Assembly: GCF_000170895.1 (NCBI RefSeq)
Contig: NZ_ABCS01000006.1
Coordinates: forward strand, 62,001-126,000
From: Plesiocystis pacifica SIR-1
GTDB taxonomy: Bacteria; Myxococcota_A; Polyangia; Nannocystales; Nannocystaceae
Length of the DNA: 64,000 nucleotides
Direction of reading: 5' to 3'
Each line of letters starts with the position of its first letter. Position 1 is the first letter of the stretch. The translations under genes were made by a program, and so were the position numbers. Below the pieces are notes generated by a model. The model ran no database searches. It worked only from the letters and a program-made list of their open reading frames with translations, and was not told where the DNA came from. Shown one piece after another: positions 18,101-26,341 of this stretch.

Positions 18101-19011
18101 GTGACCACGGCCTCCTCGACGTCGCGCATGTCGTCGATGAAGCCGACGCTGCGGATCAGGTACTCGACGCGGTTGATCTCCAGGGTGCGCGCGCCGACGT
18201 CGAGGTTGGAGCCGCCCACGGCCCGCGCGACCTGGTCTAGGGTCACGCCCTGGGCGCGCAGGGCCTCGGGGTCGACGTCGACCTGGATCTCCTGGACGTA
18301 GCCGCCGACCGCCGCGACCTCGGACACGCCGGGCACGGACTGGAGGGCGTAGCGGATCGACCAGTCCTGGGCCGAGCGCAGCTCGTGCAGGTCCCAGCCG
18401 CCGACGAGCTCGCCGGTCTCGGGGTCCCGGCCCTCGAGGGTGTACCAAAACACCTGGCCCAGGCCCGTGGCGTCCGGGCCCAGGGTCGGGCTCACGCCCT
18501 CGGGCACGGTCTCGGGGGGGAGCGAGGCCAGCTTTTCGAGCACGCGGCTGCGCGACCAGTAGAAGTCGACGTCGTCCTCGAAGATCACGTAGATGGTCGA
18601 GAAGCCAAAGGCGCTCGACGAGCGCACGGTCTCGACGCCCGGGATGCCGAGCAGGGCCGTGGTCAGCGGGTAGGTGATCTGATCTTCGATGTCCCGGGGG
18701 GAGCGGCCGGGCCACTCGGAGAACACGATCTGCTGGTTCTCGCCGACGTCGGGGATGGCGTCGACGGGGATCGGGTCGCGGGGGATCCACTGGGCGACGC
18801 GCTCGACCAGGCGGCCGCGGGCCTCGGCGGGCTCGCCCTCACCCTCGCGCGAGCCCCAGTCGAAGGGCGAGGCCCACAGCCCCGCGAGCACGACGAGCAG
18901 CGTCAAGACGAAGACCACCGGGCGGTTGCCCAGGCAAGCCCCGAGCACCCGGGCCCAGACGCCCTCCGGGCCCTCGTGTTCGCGCTGTGTTGGCTGCGTC
19001 GGCTCCGTCAC
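15115..19011 (-). CDS. cusA: CusA-type heavy-metal efflux RND transporter
   Basis: A 1298-residue inner-membrane pump of the heavy-metal efflux RND family. TM4 reads GGIAIAIGTMVDIGIVFTEN, with the Met-Val-Asp arrangement of the monovalent (Cu+/Ag+) CusA group rather than the CzcA form. N-terminal hallmarks are PVDAIPDVGENQQIVF and GPDATGLGQVFWYTLEGRD. The cleft segment PIQARMVMLQSGMRAPMG keeps methionines expected for thioether metal relay. It is about 250 residues longer than E. coli CusA; much of the excess is an insertion after the first set of helices (about residues 520-650) that adds several hydrophobic segments. It lies seven bases after the adaptor gene. Substrate is inferred as copper/silver. 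Confidence 0.93.
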   Translation of the reverse strand: MTEPTQPTQREHEGPEGVWARVLGACLGNRPVVFVLTLLVVLAGLWASPFDWGSREGEGEPAEARGRLVERVAQWIPRDPIPVDAIPDVGENQQIVFSEWPGRSPRDIEDQITYPLTTALLGIPGVETVRSSSAFGFSTIYVIFEDDVDFYWSRSRVLEKLASLPPETVPEGVSPTLGPDATGLGQVFWYTLEGRDPETGELVGGWDLHELRSAQDWSIRYALQSVPGVSEVAAVGGYVQEIQVDVDPEALRAQGVTLDQVARAVGGSNLDVGARTLEINRVEYLIRSVGFIDDMRDVEEAVVTARNHVPIRVRDVARVGLGPAQRRGALDDAGAQVVGGVVVARFGANPLETIEAVKARIDEIQPGLPRKQLDDGRTSQVTIVPFYDRTQLIHETLDTLSTALWQEILVTLIVVLVLLRDLRSSMLIAGLLPLGVLATFVIMKAAGVDANVMALGGIAIAIGTMVDIGIVFTENISERLRELGPNPDPDPGAREAAVRKAAAEVAPAVVTSVLTTVVSFLPVFALQAGEARLFTPLALTKTFAMLGALGLAVFVLPSVAFVVLRRQPEPGLRPLHVQHLRDWLLVALGLVLAWQLSPLAGLLVVAMGVYRLVRPALSSALVTALDALELAIAALAVGLALTLDWLPLGPEGGTLGNALFVGVVLGLVLGSLRLFAWLYPALLRVFLAHKGLFLIAPTLVVGAGLTVWLGVGRIAEEVAEVDVDTLEADATLAKLDALAPGLGREYMPPFDEGAFLYMPTTMPHASMGQALEMLQVMDAAIAEVPEVDRVVGKLGRVDSALDPAPVSMIETVVTYVPEYGVDAEGRRVRQWREHIHSPRDIWDEIVAAAELPGVTSAPVLMPIQARMVMLQSGMRAPMGVKIAGPDLESIERFGLAVEQLLREVPEVRAETVFAERMIGKPYLEIELDRREIAHQGLTIAEVQHQLQVALGGMALTRTVEGRERYAVRVRYMREERDSLPAIERLPIAVGGREPVLLAQLADIRYVRGPQVIKSEDTFTTGYVLFDRAPEVAEVEAVEAAAARLEQALASGELLLPEGVSYRFAGSYESQLRSEARLAVLIPVALALVFVLLQLRFRRVVVSAMIYSGVLVAVAGGFLLLWAWGQPGFLNGELFGADLRALFSVHSVNLSVAVWVGVIALIGVATDDGVVMATYLEQRFAAAPPTTVAQVRERTFEAGVRRVRPCLMTTATTLLALLPVLSSTGKGSDVMAPMALPIVGGMTIELLTLFVVPVLWCLVEEGRLRRAQAPASEPSEADPDAQVETTGAGEGADDETTGG

Positions 19012-19018
19012 CGCGACC

Positions 19019-20899
19019 TCACCCCTGGCTCGGCCCGTCGGCGCTCAGCAGGTATTGCCCCGGCTCGACCACCGAGCGGATCTCCCCGCAGCTGAGCATG
19101 CTGGCCCCGAAGTAGCTGTTGTCGACGACCTCGCCGGCCTGGACCCACTCGGCGCCCTCGTTGGCGTTGGCCATGGGGCAGTAGGCCAGGCGCACGGGCT
19201 CGTCGAGGGGGTTGCCGAACACGGCGAGCAGCACCTTGACGTCGCCGGACAGCTGCAGGAAGGCCCCGCGCGCGCTCTCGATGGCGGCCGACTCGGCGGC
19301 CTCGGTCGCGCGCCGACCCAGGCTGGGGCCCAGGGCCGACCAGGCCTCGCGGACGCCCTCGTCGGTTCCCTCGGCGCTGCCCTCGGCTCCGGCCTTCGCC
19401 GTCATCGCCTCGCTCGCCTTGGCCAGGCGCGCGCCGGCGGCCTGGGCCGCCTTCCAGTCGTCGTCGGCGAGGGTCACCTGGAGCTCGAGGTAGGCGCGCA
19501 GGACCTCGCCGAGGGCCGGGCGCAGGGCCGCGTCGAGGACCACGCGGCGATCGAGGGCCGCCTGCTCCCGCGCGTCGGGCTGGACCATCATGCTGTCGCC
19601 GCCGCGGATCTGCAGGTCCGCGTCGAGCACGAAGGCGCCGTGGGTCACGACCCGCTCGCCCGCGCTCAGACCCGCGACCACGGGATAACCGTCGCCCATG
19701 CGCGGGCCCAGCTCGACCACCCGGGCCTCGTAGGTGGGCGCCCCGCTGACGCTCTCGACCTCGACGTAGACCAGCGAGCGCCGGCCGGTGAACAGGGGCG
19801 CGCTCGCGGGCACGACCAGCGGGCGCTGGATCGTCGAGGGCGCGCCGCCCTCCCCCTCCCGGCCCAGCTCGCCCCGGACCAGGGCCTCGACGAACATGCC
19901 CGGGCGCAGCTCGCCGCTGGCGTTGTCGACCTCGACGCGGACCTTGGCCACGCGTCGGCGCGGATCGACGAGGGGGTCGATGAAGGCGATCTCGCCCTGG
20001 AAGCTGCGCCCTGGCAGGGCCTCGACCTCGAGCTCCACGCTCTGGCCCTCGAGCAGCATGGGCAGGTCGGCCTCGTAGGCGTCGAGCTGCACCCACAGCT
20101 TCGAGAGGTCGGCGACGCGGTAGAGGATGGCCCCGGTCTCGACGTACTGCCCTTGAGTGACCAGGCGCTCCATGACCGTGCCGCCCTCCTGGGCGCGGAT
20201 CGCCACGGACTTGCGCGGCTTTTCGGCCTCGGCCATGGCGTCGAGCTCGGCATCGGGCACGCCGAGCAGGCGCAGGCGCTCGCGCGCGGACTCGAGGGCG
20301 CTCTTGGCCGAGGACTGGGCCAGCTCGCTCGCCCCGCTGAGCCGGTCGAGCTGGCGCTGGGCCGTGAGCAGGTCCTGGTGGGCGGCGTAGACCTCGGGGC
20401 TGTAGAGGGTCGCGATGCTCTGCCCGCGGCGCACCACCGTGCCCGTCTCGCGGACCTTGAGGCCGTCGACGCGGCCGCCGATCCACGCGCTGACGTTGCG
20501 CACCCGGCCCTCGTCGACCTCGACGCGGCCGAGCAGGCGCAGGTCGAGCTCCGGCGAGCTCAGGCGCTCGACCTCGACGGTCTCGATGCGCGCGAGCATG
20601 GCCGCGCGCGGGGACAGCTCGACCTGGGTCGGGCTGGTGTTGCTGTCCATGGCGCTGAGCGGGATCAGGTCCATGGCGCAGATCGGGCAGGGGCCGAACT
20701 CGGGCTGGCGGATCTGCGGGTGCATGGAGCAGGTCCACGCCTCCGCGGCCGCCTCGGCTCCCTCGCTCAGGTCTGCGGTCTGGGCGACCTCGCCTCCGCC
20801 GTCGCCTGCGACGCAGCGCCCCAGACCAAAGGCCACCGCCGCGACCACGGGGATCAGCAGCCAGGGGGCCAGCTTCGTCGACGCTTCAGGCTCCGTCAT
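19019..20899 (-). CDS. cusB: CusB-type periplasmic adaptor with N-terminal metal-binding and C-terminal DUF3347-like domains
   Basis: The 626-residue membrane-fusion protein bridges the RND pump and the outer-membrane channel. An N-terminal anchor helix is followed by the heavy-metal-binding module TCSMHPQIRQPEFGPCPICA, then the barrel-sandwich, alpha-hairpin and beta-barrel parts (VDGLKVRETGTVVRRGQS, GGTVMERLVTQGQYVETG, GRRSLVYVEV). The C-terminal about 150 residues (YCPMANANEGAEWV, SYFGASMLSCGE) fit the DUF3347 domain found in copper-efflux adaptors, which probably adds a second metal site. The ATG at 20899 has a strong GGAGGAG five bases upstream. It overlaps the end of the outer-membrane factor gene by 14 bases. 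Confidence 0.93.
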   Translation of the reverse strand: MTEPEASTKLAPWLLIPVVAAVAFGLGRCVAGDGGGEVAQTADLSEGAEAAAEAWTCSMHPQIRQPEFGPCPICAMDLIPLSAMDSNTSPTQVELSPRAAMLARIETVEVERLSSPELDLRLLGRVEVDEGRVRNVSAWIGGRVDGLKVRETGTVVRRGQSIATLYSPEVYAAHQDLLTAQRQLDRLSGASELAQSSAKSALESARERLRLLGVPDAELDAMAEAEKPRKSVAIRAQEGGTVMERLVTQGQYVETGAILYRVADLSKLWVQLDAYEADLPMLLEGQSVELEVEALPGRSFQGEIAFIDPLVDPRRRVAKVRVEVDNASGELRPGMFVEALVRGELGREGEGGAPSTIQRPLVVPASAPLFTGRRSLVYVEVESVSGAPTYEARVVELGPRMGDGYPVVAGLSAGERVVTHGAFVLDADLQIRGGDSMMVQPDAREQAALDRRVVLDAALRPALGEVLRAYLELQVTLADDDWKAAQAAGARLAKASEAMTAKAGAEGSAEGTDEGVREAWSALGPSLGRRATEAAESAAIESARGAFLQLSGDVKVLLAVFGNPLDEPVRLAYCPMANANEGAEWVQAGEVVDNSYFGASMLSCGEIRSVVEPGQYLLSADGPSQG

Positions 20900-22454
20900 C
20901 GGACTCCTCCCCACTACGCTCGCTGTGGTTGTCAGCTACAGGCACGGCCCGCCCCTCGACGCCGTGACCGACCACGCGCTCGAGGCTCGCCCAGGCCGCG
21001 GCGTGGTCGGCGTGCAGGCGCAGGGCGGCCTGGCGCAGCTCGAGCAGCTGGCGCTGGGCGAAGAACACCGCGCTAAGCTCGACCTCGCCGACGGCGTAGC
21101 CGCCCAAGCTCGCCTCGAGAGCGCCCCGGGCCTGGGGGATGAGCGTGGCCTCGTGGAGCTCGACCCGGCGGGCGCTGTCGCGGAGCGTCGCCAGGGTCGT
21201 GCTCAGCTCGGCCGCGGCCCGCAAGCGCGCGGCCTCTCGCTCGGACCGGGCCGCCGCCGCGTCGGCCTGGGCGGCCTTTTCGTCCTCGGCGTAGTTGCGC
21301 TGCCACAGCGGGAGCTCGAGGCCCACGGACACGCTCGCGGCGTCCTTGCCCGAGTCGCTGGCCCCCTCCGCGTGGGTGCCCGCGCGCGCCGGGCCGACCT
21401 CGATCCAGTCGACGCCCACGGAAAAACCTGGCGCCCGCGCGCGACGGGCCTGGCGACCGCGCAGCTCGCTGGCCTGCGCCTGGGTCTGCCAGCGACCGAG
21501 CAGCGGGTGCGCGTCGAGATCGGCGCGCAGCTCGGTCTCGGTCGCGCTCGGCAGCTCCACCCCGGGCAGGGCGTCGAAGGTCGGCAGCTCGGCGAGCTCG
21601 ACCTCGAGGGGCACGCCGAGGGCCGCCCGCAGCCGCGCGCTCGCCTTGCGCTCGAGCTCGTCGAGGGCCGCGAGCTCGTCGGCGGCCCGCGCCCGCTGCA
21701 GGTCGATCTGTTGGACCTCGGCCAGGTCGACGCCCCCGACCTCGAGGCGCCCGCGGGCGAGCTCGGCCAGGCCCGCGTAGATCTCGAGCTCCTCGCCCTC
21801 GATGCCGCGCACGGCCCGGACCAGCCACAGCGACCAATAGCGCACCAGGACCTCGGCCCGGACCTCGAGGGCGCGGGCTTCGAAGTCGCGCTGGAGCACG
21901 CGGGCCTCGGCCGCGGCCGCGTCGGCTCCCGCGAGCAGGGCCCCGGGCCAGGGGAAGCGCTGGCGCAGACCCAGGCGCATGCGCTGCGGGCCCACGCGGG
22001 TCTCGACCTGCGAGACGAATACGGAGTAGGTCAGCGTCGGCATCGGCAGCCGGCGCTCCCGGGCGACGCGGTGGGTCGCCGCACGCCACCGCTCCCAGGC
22101 CGCGCGCAGGCCGGGGTCGTGGCTGAGGGCGTAGTCGACGTAGGCCTGCGGATCGCCGTCGAAGCGCGCCGCCTCGTCCACCGTCGCCGCCTCGGCGCTC
22201 CCAGACGCGCCGGGCTCCGCCGCCCCGCTCACCTCCGACAAGGTCGCGCTGGCGTGGTCGAGCTCGGCGCGGAGCTCCCGCTCCCCCGCGCTCACGCACG
22301 CGCACAGCAACGCCGCTGGAGCCACAAACTGGCTAAACCTGACGAATTGTGCCCTCTGGGTACGGTTCAGCGACGCCCGACCCCGCCGACGGGTCCGGAC
22401 TGCCCCGGCCCTTGGAGGACACCAGCGCGCGTACCCGGGCATCCGTAGCTGCAT
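20886..22454 (-). CDS. cusC: TolC/CusC-type outer-membrane efflux factor
   Basis: The product is a TolC-family outer-membrane channel with the two repeated helix-hairpin halves: RQRFPWPGALLAGADAAAAE in the first and VGLELPLWQRNYAEDEKAAQ in the second. A lipobox-like LLCAC suggests a lipidated N-terminus, as in CusC. As written the signal peptide would be unusually long (Cys at residue 53), so the true start may lie downstream. The only in-frame codon that gives a standard signal is a CTG at 22370, or else an upstream ATG at 22442 is used. It is the first gene of the minus-strand efflux operon and is divergent from a radical-SAM gene, with a shared promoter region of about 120 bases. Confidence 0.88.
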   Translation of the reverse strand: MQLRMPGYARWCPPRAGAVRTRRRGRASLNRTQRAQFVRFSQFVAPAALLCACVSAGERELRAELDHASATLSEVSGAAEPGASGSAEAATVDEAARFDGDPQAYVDYALSHDPGLRAAWERWRAATHRVARERRLPMPTLTYSVFVSQVETRVGPQRMRLGLRQRFPWPGALLAGADAAAAEARVLQRDFEARALEVRAEVLVRYWSLWLVRAVRGIEGEELEIYAGLAELARGRLEVGGVDLAEVQQIDLQRARAADELAALDELERKASARLRAALGVPLEVELAELPTFDALPGVELPSATETELRADLDAHPLLGRWQTQAQASELRGRQARRARAPGFSVGVDWIEVGPARAGTHAEGASDSGKDAASVSVGLELPLWQRNYAEDEKAAQADAAAARSEREAARLRAAAELSTTLATLRDSARRVELHEATLIPQARGALEASLGGYAVGEVELSAVFFAQRQLLELRQAALRLHADHAAAWASLERVVGHGVEGRAVPVADNHSERSGEESDDGA

Positions 22455-22573
22455 ACCAAGGAGATCGGCCCAGGTCCAAAACGAAGGCTTTGCTCGCGCC
22501 CGCAGCGTCCCCCGCGACGCGGGGTGACTGCGGGGTGTCTAGGCGAGGGACAGCCGGGCTATGCTTCCGCGCA

Positions 22574-23782
22574 GTGGCGAACATCGGCTACATCCAGGTC
22601 GTCAGGCACTGCAACCACTTTTGCGGGTTCTGCTCCAACCCCACGACGCCCTACACCCACACCTTCGAGTCCATGAAGGTGCTCGTCGACGACTTCGTCG
22701 AGCGCGGCTACTTCGGGGTGATCCTGACCGGCGGCGAGCCGAGCCTGCACCCCGAGCTCCCCGAGATCTGCCGCTACGCCACGGACCAGGGCCTGCACGT
22801 CCGGATGATCACCAACGGCACGCGCCTGGCGAAGAAGGCCTTCGCCAAGGAGATGGCCGAGGCCGGGCTCAAGCTGGTCCACGTCTCGATCTACTCGCTC
22901 ATCGAGGAGGTCGAGGACGAGCTGCGCGGGACCCCGGGCACCCTGCCCGTCGCGCTCCAGGCCCTCGACAACGCCAACGAGTTCGGCATCGACGTCAACA
23001 TCAACTGCGTCATCAACAAGCTCAACGCCGATCACCTCGACCTCAACATCCGCTACTTCCTCGAGCACCACCCCTACATCCGCCACTTCGTGTGGAACAA
23101 CCTCGACCCCAGCATGGGCCGGGCCGAGGTCAACCAGGACCAGTTCACGCCGCGCCTGGCCGACTTCGAGCTGTCCTTGCAACGGGCGCTGCGCATGCTC
23201 GAGCGCACGGGCCGGACCTTCCGCGTCGAGAAGGTCCCGCTGTGCTACATGACCGACTTTGGCTGGGCGAGCACCGAGACCCGCAAGATCGTCAAGGGCG
23301 AGGAGCGCATCGTCCACTTCCTCGACGACAAGCAGACCGTGCGCCAGACCAACTGGGGGCACATGTACGCCGAGGTCTGCGAGCAGTGCTCGCTGCGCTC
23401 GATCTGCGGCGGCGTGTTCGACCGCGGCGGCGCCTACGACCCCGCCGAGCTCCACCCCGTGTTCGTCGACCGCGACGCCCTGGTCCGCAAGATCATCGAG
23501 GACCCCAACGACCCCAGCTTCGCCTCGATCACCCTCGAGCAGTGGAAGGCCCGCTTCGACGGCCCGCCCGCGCCGAGCAAGGAGGAGCACCGCAACGCCG
23601 AGATGCCCCCGGAGCTGATGCAGACCGAGAGCGGGCCGTCCGTCGGCCTGGTCACCGACAAGAGCAAGCGCCTGTTCGAGGCCAAGCGCAAGGCGGAGTC
23701 CAAGAAGGCGGCCAAGTCCGGGGTCAGCCTCGAGAAGACCGACATCGTCGCGCGCGTGCTCGAGGGCGAAGAGGCCCGCTAG
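22574..23782 (+). CDS. radical-SAM protein with C-terminal Cys-rich cluster
   Basis: A 402-residue radical-SAM enzyme. The [4Fe-4S] motif is CNHFCGFC (Cys13, Cys17, Cys20), and the GGEP motif that binds SAM is in VILTGGEPSLHPELP. Near residue 275 a short cluster, CEQCSLRSICGGVF, resembles the auxiliary Twitch/SPASM-type sites of RiPP-maturing enzymes. The last 100 residues are a charged helical tail ending in a Lys-rich stretch. The GTG at 22574 is chosen because homology begins with the next residues and the upstream extension is Arg/Pro-rich noise. Its stop TAG lies at the centre of a perfect 14-base palindrome. It is the first gene of the radical-SAM island; its substrate is unknown. Confidence 0.88.
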   Translation: MANIGYIQVVRHCNHFCGFCSNPTTPYTHTFESMKVLVDDFVERGYFGVILTGGEPSLHPELPEICRYATDQGLHVRMITNGTRLAKKAFAKEMAEAGLKLVHVSIYSLIEEVEDELRGTPGTLPVALQALDNANEFGIDVNINCVINKLNADHLDLNIRYFLEHHPYIRHFVWNNLDPSMGRAEVNQDQFTPRLADFELSLQRALRMLERTGRTFRVEKVPLCYMTDFGWASTETRKIVKGEERIVHFLDDKQTVRQTNWGHMYAEVCEQCSLRSICGGVFDRGGAYDPAELHPVFVDRDALVRKIIEDPNDPSFASITLEQWKARFDGPPAPSKEEHRNAEMPPELMQTESGPSVGLVTDKSKRLFEAKRKAESKKAAKSGVSLEKTDIVARVLEGEEAR

Positions 23783-23787
23783 CGGGC
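23774..23787. terminator. perfect 14-base palindrome centred on the TAG stop
   Basis: GCCCGCTAGCGGGC is its own reverse complement, with the stop codon TAG of the radical-SAM gene in the middle. It could fold into a short hairpin with loop CTAG, but has no T-run after it. Confidence 0.3.
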
Positions 23788-23904
23788 TCCTGGACGCGGC
23801 ACCCGTTTCCCCTCTTCCAGGTCTGGACGGGCCCACTGCCGCGCGCGTGCCCCCACCCGAGAAGTGGTGACGGCCCACGGGCCGTGGGCTAGCTTCTCGC
23901 AGCC

Positions 23905-24081
23905 GTGCGCACCACCCTCTCCCTCCCGCTGGTCCTCATCGTCGATGACGAGCCAGTGATCGCGGACCTCGCCGCCGAGCTGTTTCGAGCGAGCGGGTAC
24001 ACGGCAGAGCTCGGCGTCCTGGCCGTGCTGCAAAAGCCCTGGACGCGCGCAGACATCGTGGCTTGCATTGCGATGGCCTAG
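23905..24081 (+). pseudogene. internally deleted response-regulator receiver domain (58 codons)
   Basis: From a GTG start the frame encodes 58 residues. It begins LVLIVDDEPVIADLAAELF, the beta-1 strand, acidic pair and helix 1 of a CheY-type receiver. After RASGYTAE it passes directly to LGVLAVLQKPWTRADIVACI, the beta-5 strand with the conserved Lys-Pro and helix 5. The phosphoacceptor Asp (beta-3) and the Thr/Ser (beta-4), about 60 residues in normal receivers, are missing. The junction is in frame, so an internal deletion is the simplest reading. It may still be expressed as a micro-protein, but it cannot be a phosphorelay receiver. A 17-base palindrome (23873-23889) precedes it; it converges on the next gene with stops sharing CTAG. 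Confidence 0.6.
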
Positions 24082-24698
24082 GCTCGCTTGGCCTTGGCCT
24101 CGTCCATCGCCATCACGCCCTTGCCCATGGCGATCAGCAAGAACACGCGCATGACGACGCCGCCCGTGCTCGGCGTCCCGCCGGCCTCCATGGTGAAGTA
24201 GAGACCGAGGGCGCCGTCGAGAGTGAACAGGACGATCGCCAGGATCAGCGCCAGCTTCGAACCCTTGCGCGCCCACAGGCCCAGGCCCAGGAACACCACA
24301 CCCAGCACGACGGACGTCCAGCCGGCCCCGATTTCGAGCAGCAGGCCGACCTGGCCGAGCTCGGCGACGAAGCCCAAGACCAGGTTGAGGCCGGCGATGA
24401 ACAGCACGACCCCTGAGGCCGCGTTGACCTGCTCGCGCGGATCGGCGTCGGTCCCGGGCAGTGGCACCCCGTCACGGGTGACCATCAGCTCGGTGGTGAG
24501 GCCAGTGGTCAGCTTGACCTCGAGCACGGTCCCGTCCTCGAGGGGGTAGATGTCGCCGTTCTCCAGCTCCAGCCGGCCGTTCATCCGGCCGAGCTCGCGC
24601 CCGTCGAGAGAGACGGTGAAGTCCTTCCACATGCCTCTCCACTCGAGCTGAACGCGGCGCTCCGAGCCCTCCTCGAGGGCGAATTCTCGTTTGGTCAT
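24078..24698 (-). CDS. hypothetical membrane protein
   Basis: A 206-residue protein with two parts. Residues 1-90 are polar and beta-rich (RVQLEWRGMWKDFTVSLDG, then ENGDIYPLEDGTVLEVKL). Residues 95-195 contain four hydrophobic helices, among them GVVLFIAGLNLVLGFVAEL and WTSVVLGVVFLGLGLWA. No catalytic motif is seen. The layout (small cytosolic sensor-like part plus four helices) recurs in uncharacterised myxobacterial proteins, but I cannot name a family. Its stop overlaps the end of the deleted receiver gene. No operon partner is evident. Confidence 0.75.
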   Translation of the reverse strand: MTKREFALEEGSERRVQLEWRGMWKDFTVSLDGRELGRMNGRLELENGDIYPLEDGTVLEVKLTTGLTTELMVTRDGVPLPGTDADPREQVNAASGVVLFIAGLNLVLGFVAELGQVGLLLEIGAGWTSVVLGVVFLGLGLWARKGSKLALILAIVLFTLDGALGLYFTMEAGGTPSTGGVVMRVFLLIAMGKGVMAMDEAKAKRA

Positions 24699-24751
24699 GG
24701 GTCGACGCTAGCAGTTTGCGCGCAGGCGCGAGAGAAGGTGGGTCGGACTCA

Positions 24752-24988
24752 GGGACGCCACGCCCTCCCTGCCCCACGTCCACGACTCAGAGGGTCGGCC
24801 AAAACGAGTTTGGCCAACCCTCTGTCTACTTTAGCCGTCGTGGACGACGCCACGCCCCCCGCTCGCGCAGGGGCGACCACATCCCCTATCAAAGGCACGA
24901 ACCCCATTGCCCCACGACCAGAGCGGAGGAGCGGACAGCGACGAAGCGCCCCCGGTCCCAAGCGGCTGCGGGGGCAAAGCAGCGCTCA
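24752..24988 (-). repeat. dispersed post-stop element, copy A
   Basis: About 235 bases, beginning at the stop codon of the minus-strand lipoprotein gene and reading toward lower coordinates. It matches copies C (51723-51965) and B (53910-54182) in blocks: TTTGCCCCCRC, CGCTCCGTCGCTACCCGCTC-like, TCGTGGGGCAATGG-like and GTCGTGGACGTGGGGCAGGG. It ends with a strong hairpin at 24789-24823. It contains no gene; long frames through it appear in all copies simply because of its GC content. Confidence 0.75.
24789..24823. terminator. strong hairpin at the distal part of element A
   Basis: Two 15-base arms (24789-24803 and 24809-24823) pair with one mismatch around the loop ACGAG. It is downstream of the minus-strand lipoprotein gene. 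The same hairpin is present in copy B. There is only a weak T-run, so termination may need Rho or the hairpin may protect the 3' end of the mRNA. Confidence 0.55.
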
Positions 24989-26026
24989 GGGGCCGCAGTA
25001 GGTCTCGAGCACGCTCCAGCCCCAGTAGGCCGTGTCCTCGTCGTGGTAGTCGCCGGTCAGGCGCTCGGACCACTCGAGCTTCCCGCCCGCGAACACGCCC
25101 AGCTGGAGCTGAAAGCGCGAATCTCCCACGACGACCAGCGGGGCGTCGCCCACGAGCAGGGCGCCGACGAGCTCGACCTCCGTCTGGTCGCTCTCGATGG
25201 TCTGAAAGCGACCGGGCCCGGGGCTGAGCCCGACGTCGAGGTGGACCTGCTCGTACTCCTCGCAGGCCGCCCCGGGGAAGTGCAGCGCGTAGCCCATCTC
25301 GACCACGGGCCCGGCCTCGCGCATGCGCACGAACAGGCTCGGCGGGTCGGGCTCGTCGGTGCTCGGCTCCCAGTCGAACAAGCCCGCCTCGGCCAGCGCC
25401 GGGCGCCAGGGGTGCTCCCAGCCCTCGGCGACCTCGGGCTCGCCCAGGCCCGTGTCCACGCTCGCCTCGGCCCCCACCCAGCGCGCCTGCGGGGGCTCGG
25501 CGCCGATGTAGACCATGGGGGCGTGGAGCTCGGCGCAGGCCTCGAGCATGTAGCCGGCCTCGAGGGTCAGGTTGATCTCCTCGTAGGCCAGCGCGTAGCC
25601 CTGGAGCACCTTGGCCGCGCACGGGCCCTCGGGGCCAAACATCCACACCTTGGTGTTCTTGGTCAGCGCCGGCAGGCCCAGCTCGCTGGGGCCCGCGCCC
25701 TCGAGCAGGGTCAGCGAGTCGGCCTCGACCAGGCCCTCGGCGTAGCTGGCGAGGGCCTCGTCGGCGAGCTCCGAGTCGACCACGAGCACCGCCCGGGTGC
25801 CGTCGACGATCGAGGGGAAGGGCCCGTCCTTGGCCGCGAGGTAGACGAAGGCGTCCGCGTCGACCTCGAGGGCCAGGGGCGTGACCGTGTCCGCGTCGGC
25901 GCCCTGCCCTCCGGCGCCGTCCGTGCCGTCCCCGGGCGTCGCGCTCTCGCCCCCCTTGTCACAGCCCGGGGCGAGCACGGCCAGGCACAGACAGGGCATC
26001 AACGAAAGCAGGATCCCGCGGCGCAT
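24986..26026 (-). CDS. lipoprotein of unknown function
   Basis: The 346-residue product has a lipoprotein signal with lipobox LAPGC (Cys22) and a Gly/Asp-rich linker to about residue 50. The rest is a globular domain with no family I recognise: VYLAAKDGPFPSIVDGTRAV near its start, and FHVDVGLSPGPGRF-like strands toward the end. Paired Cys residues (GPEGPCAAKV, LEACAELH, AACEEYEQ, LETYCGP) suggest disulfides outside the cytoplasm. Element A begins exactly at its stop codon. It is a single gene between a small membrane-protein gene and the repeat. Confidence 0.75.
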   Translation of the reverse strand: MRRGILLSLMPCLCLAVLAPGCDKGGESATPGDGTDGAGGQGADADTVTPLALEVDADAFVYLAAKDGPFPSIVDGTRAVLVVDSELADEALASYAEGLVEADSLTLLEGAGPSELGLPALTKNTKVWMFGPEGPCAAKVLQGYALAYEEINLTLEAGYMLEACAELHAPMVYIGAEPPQARWVGAEASVDTGLGEPEVAEGWEHPWRPALAEAGLFDWEPSTDEPDPPSLFVRMREAGPVVEMGYALHFPGAACEEYEQVHLDVGLSPGPGRFQTIESDQTEVELVGALLVGDAPLVVVGDSRFQLQLGVFAGGKLEWSERLTGDYHDEDTAYWGWSVLETYCGP

Positions 26027-26080
26027 GCCGAGGATCCTGCCACATCGCCTGGCCCCGAGACGCCTCGGCGCCCGCGCCGA

Positions 26081-26341
26081 TCAAAAGGGCGGTTCCATGA
26101 CGGCCAGCTGGGCCGCAGACCAGATCGCGCCCAGGATGCAAAAGCCGCCCATCAGGTAGATCAGCACCCGACGCTTTTGGATGGCCTCGGTGTCGCGGTA
26201 GCGCGCGACGTAGAGCAGGGTCAGGCCGATGATCAGCTGGAACAGCGCCTGGACGAAGCCCATGGACATGGCGAAGAACATGAAGGTCTCCATGGTCGAC
26301 TCGAAGTCACTGGGGTTCGTCACGCCGAAGGGTCCGTCCAT
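26081..26341 (-). CDS. small membrane protein
   Basis: An 86-residue protein with two hydrophobic helices (about residues 22-44, FFAMSMGFVQALFQLIIGLT, and 60-80, LIYLMGGFCILGAIWSAAQL) separated by a short basic loop RYRDTEAIQKRR. This predicts both ends outside and the loop in the cytoplasm, or the reverse. No family is recognised. It lies 55 bases upstream of the lipoprotein gene and in the same direction, and 174 bases from the divergent AarF-type gene. Confidence 0.65.
   Translation of the reverse strand: MDGPFGVTNPSDFESTMETFMFFAMSMGFVQALFQLIIGLTLLYVARYRDTEAIQKRRVLIYLMGGFCILGAIWSAAQLAVMEPPF

Noticed and set aside
14512..18240. Very long plus-strand open frame (over 1200 codons)
   Set aside because: It lies antisense to the CusA-type pump, is rich in Arg, Gly, His and Asp as expected for the mirror of GC-rich coding DNA, and has no family resemblance.
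24752..24988. Small open frames in copies A, B and C giving similar peptides
   Set aside because: The similarity comes from the repeated DNA; frames differ between copies and lack ribosome-binding sites.
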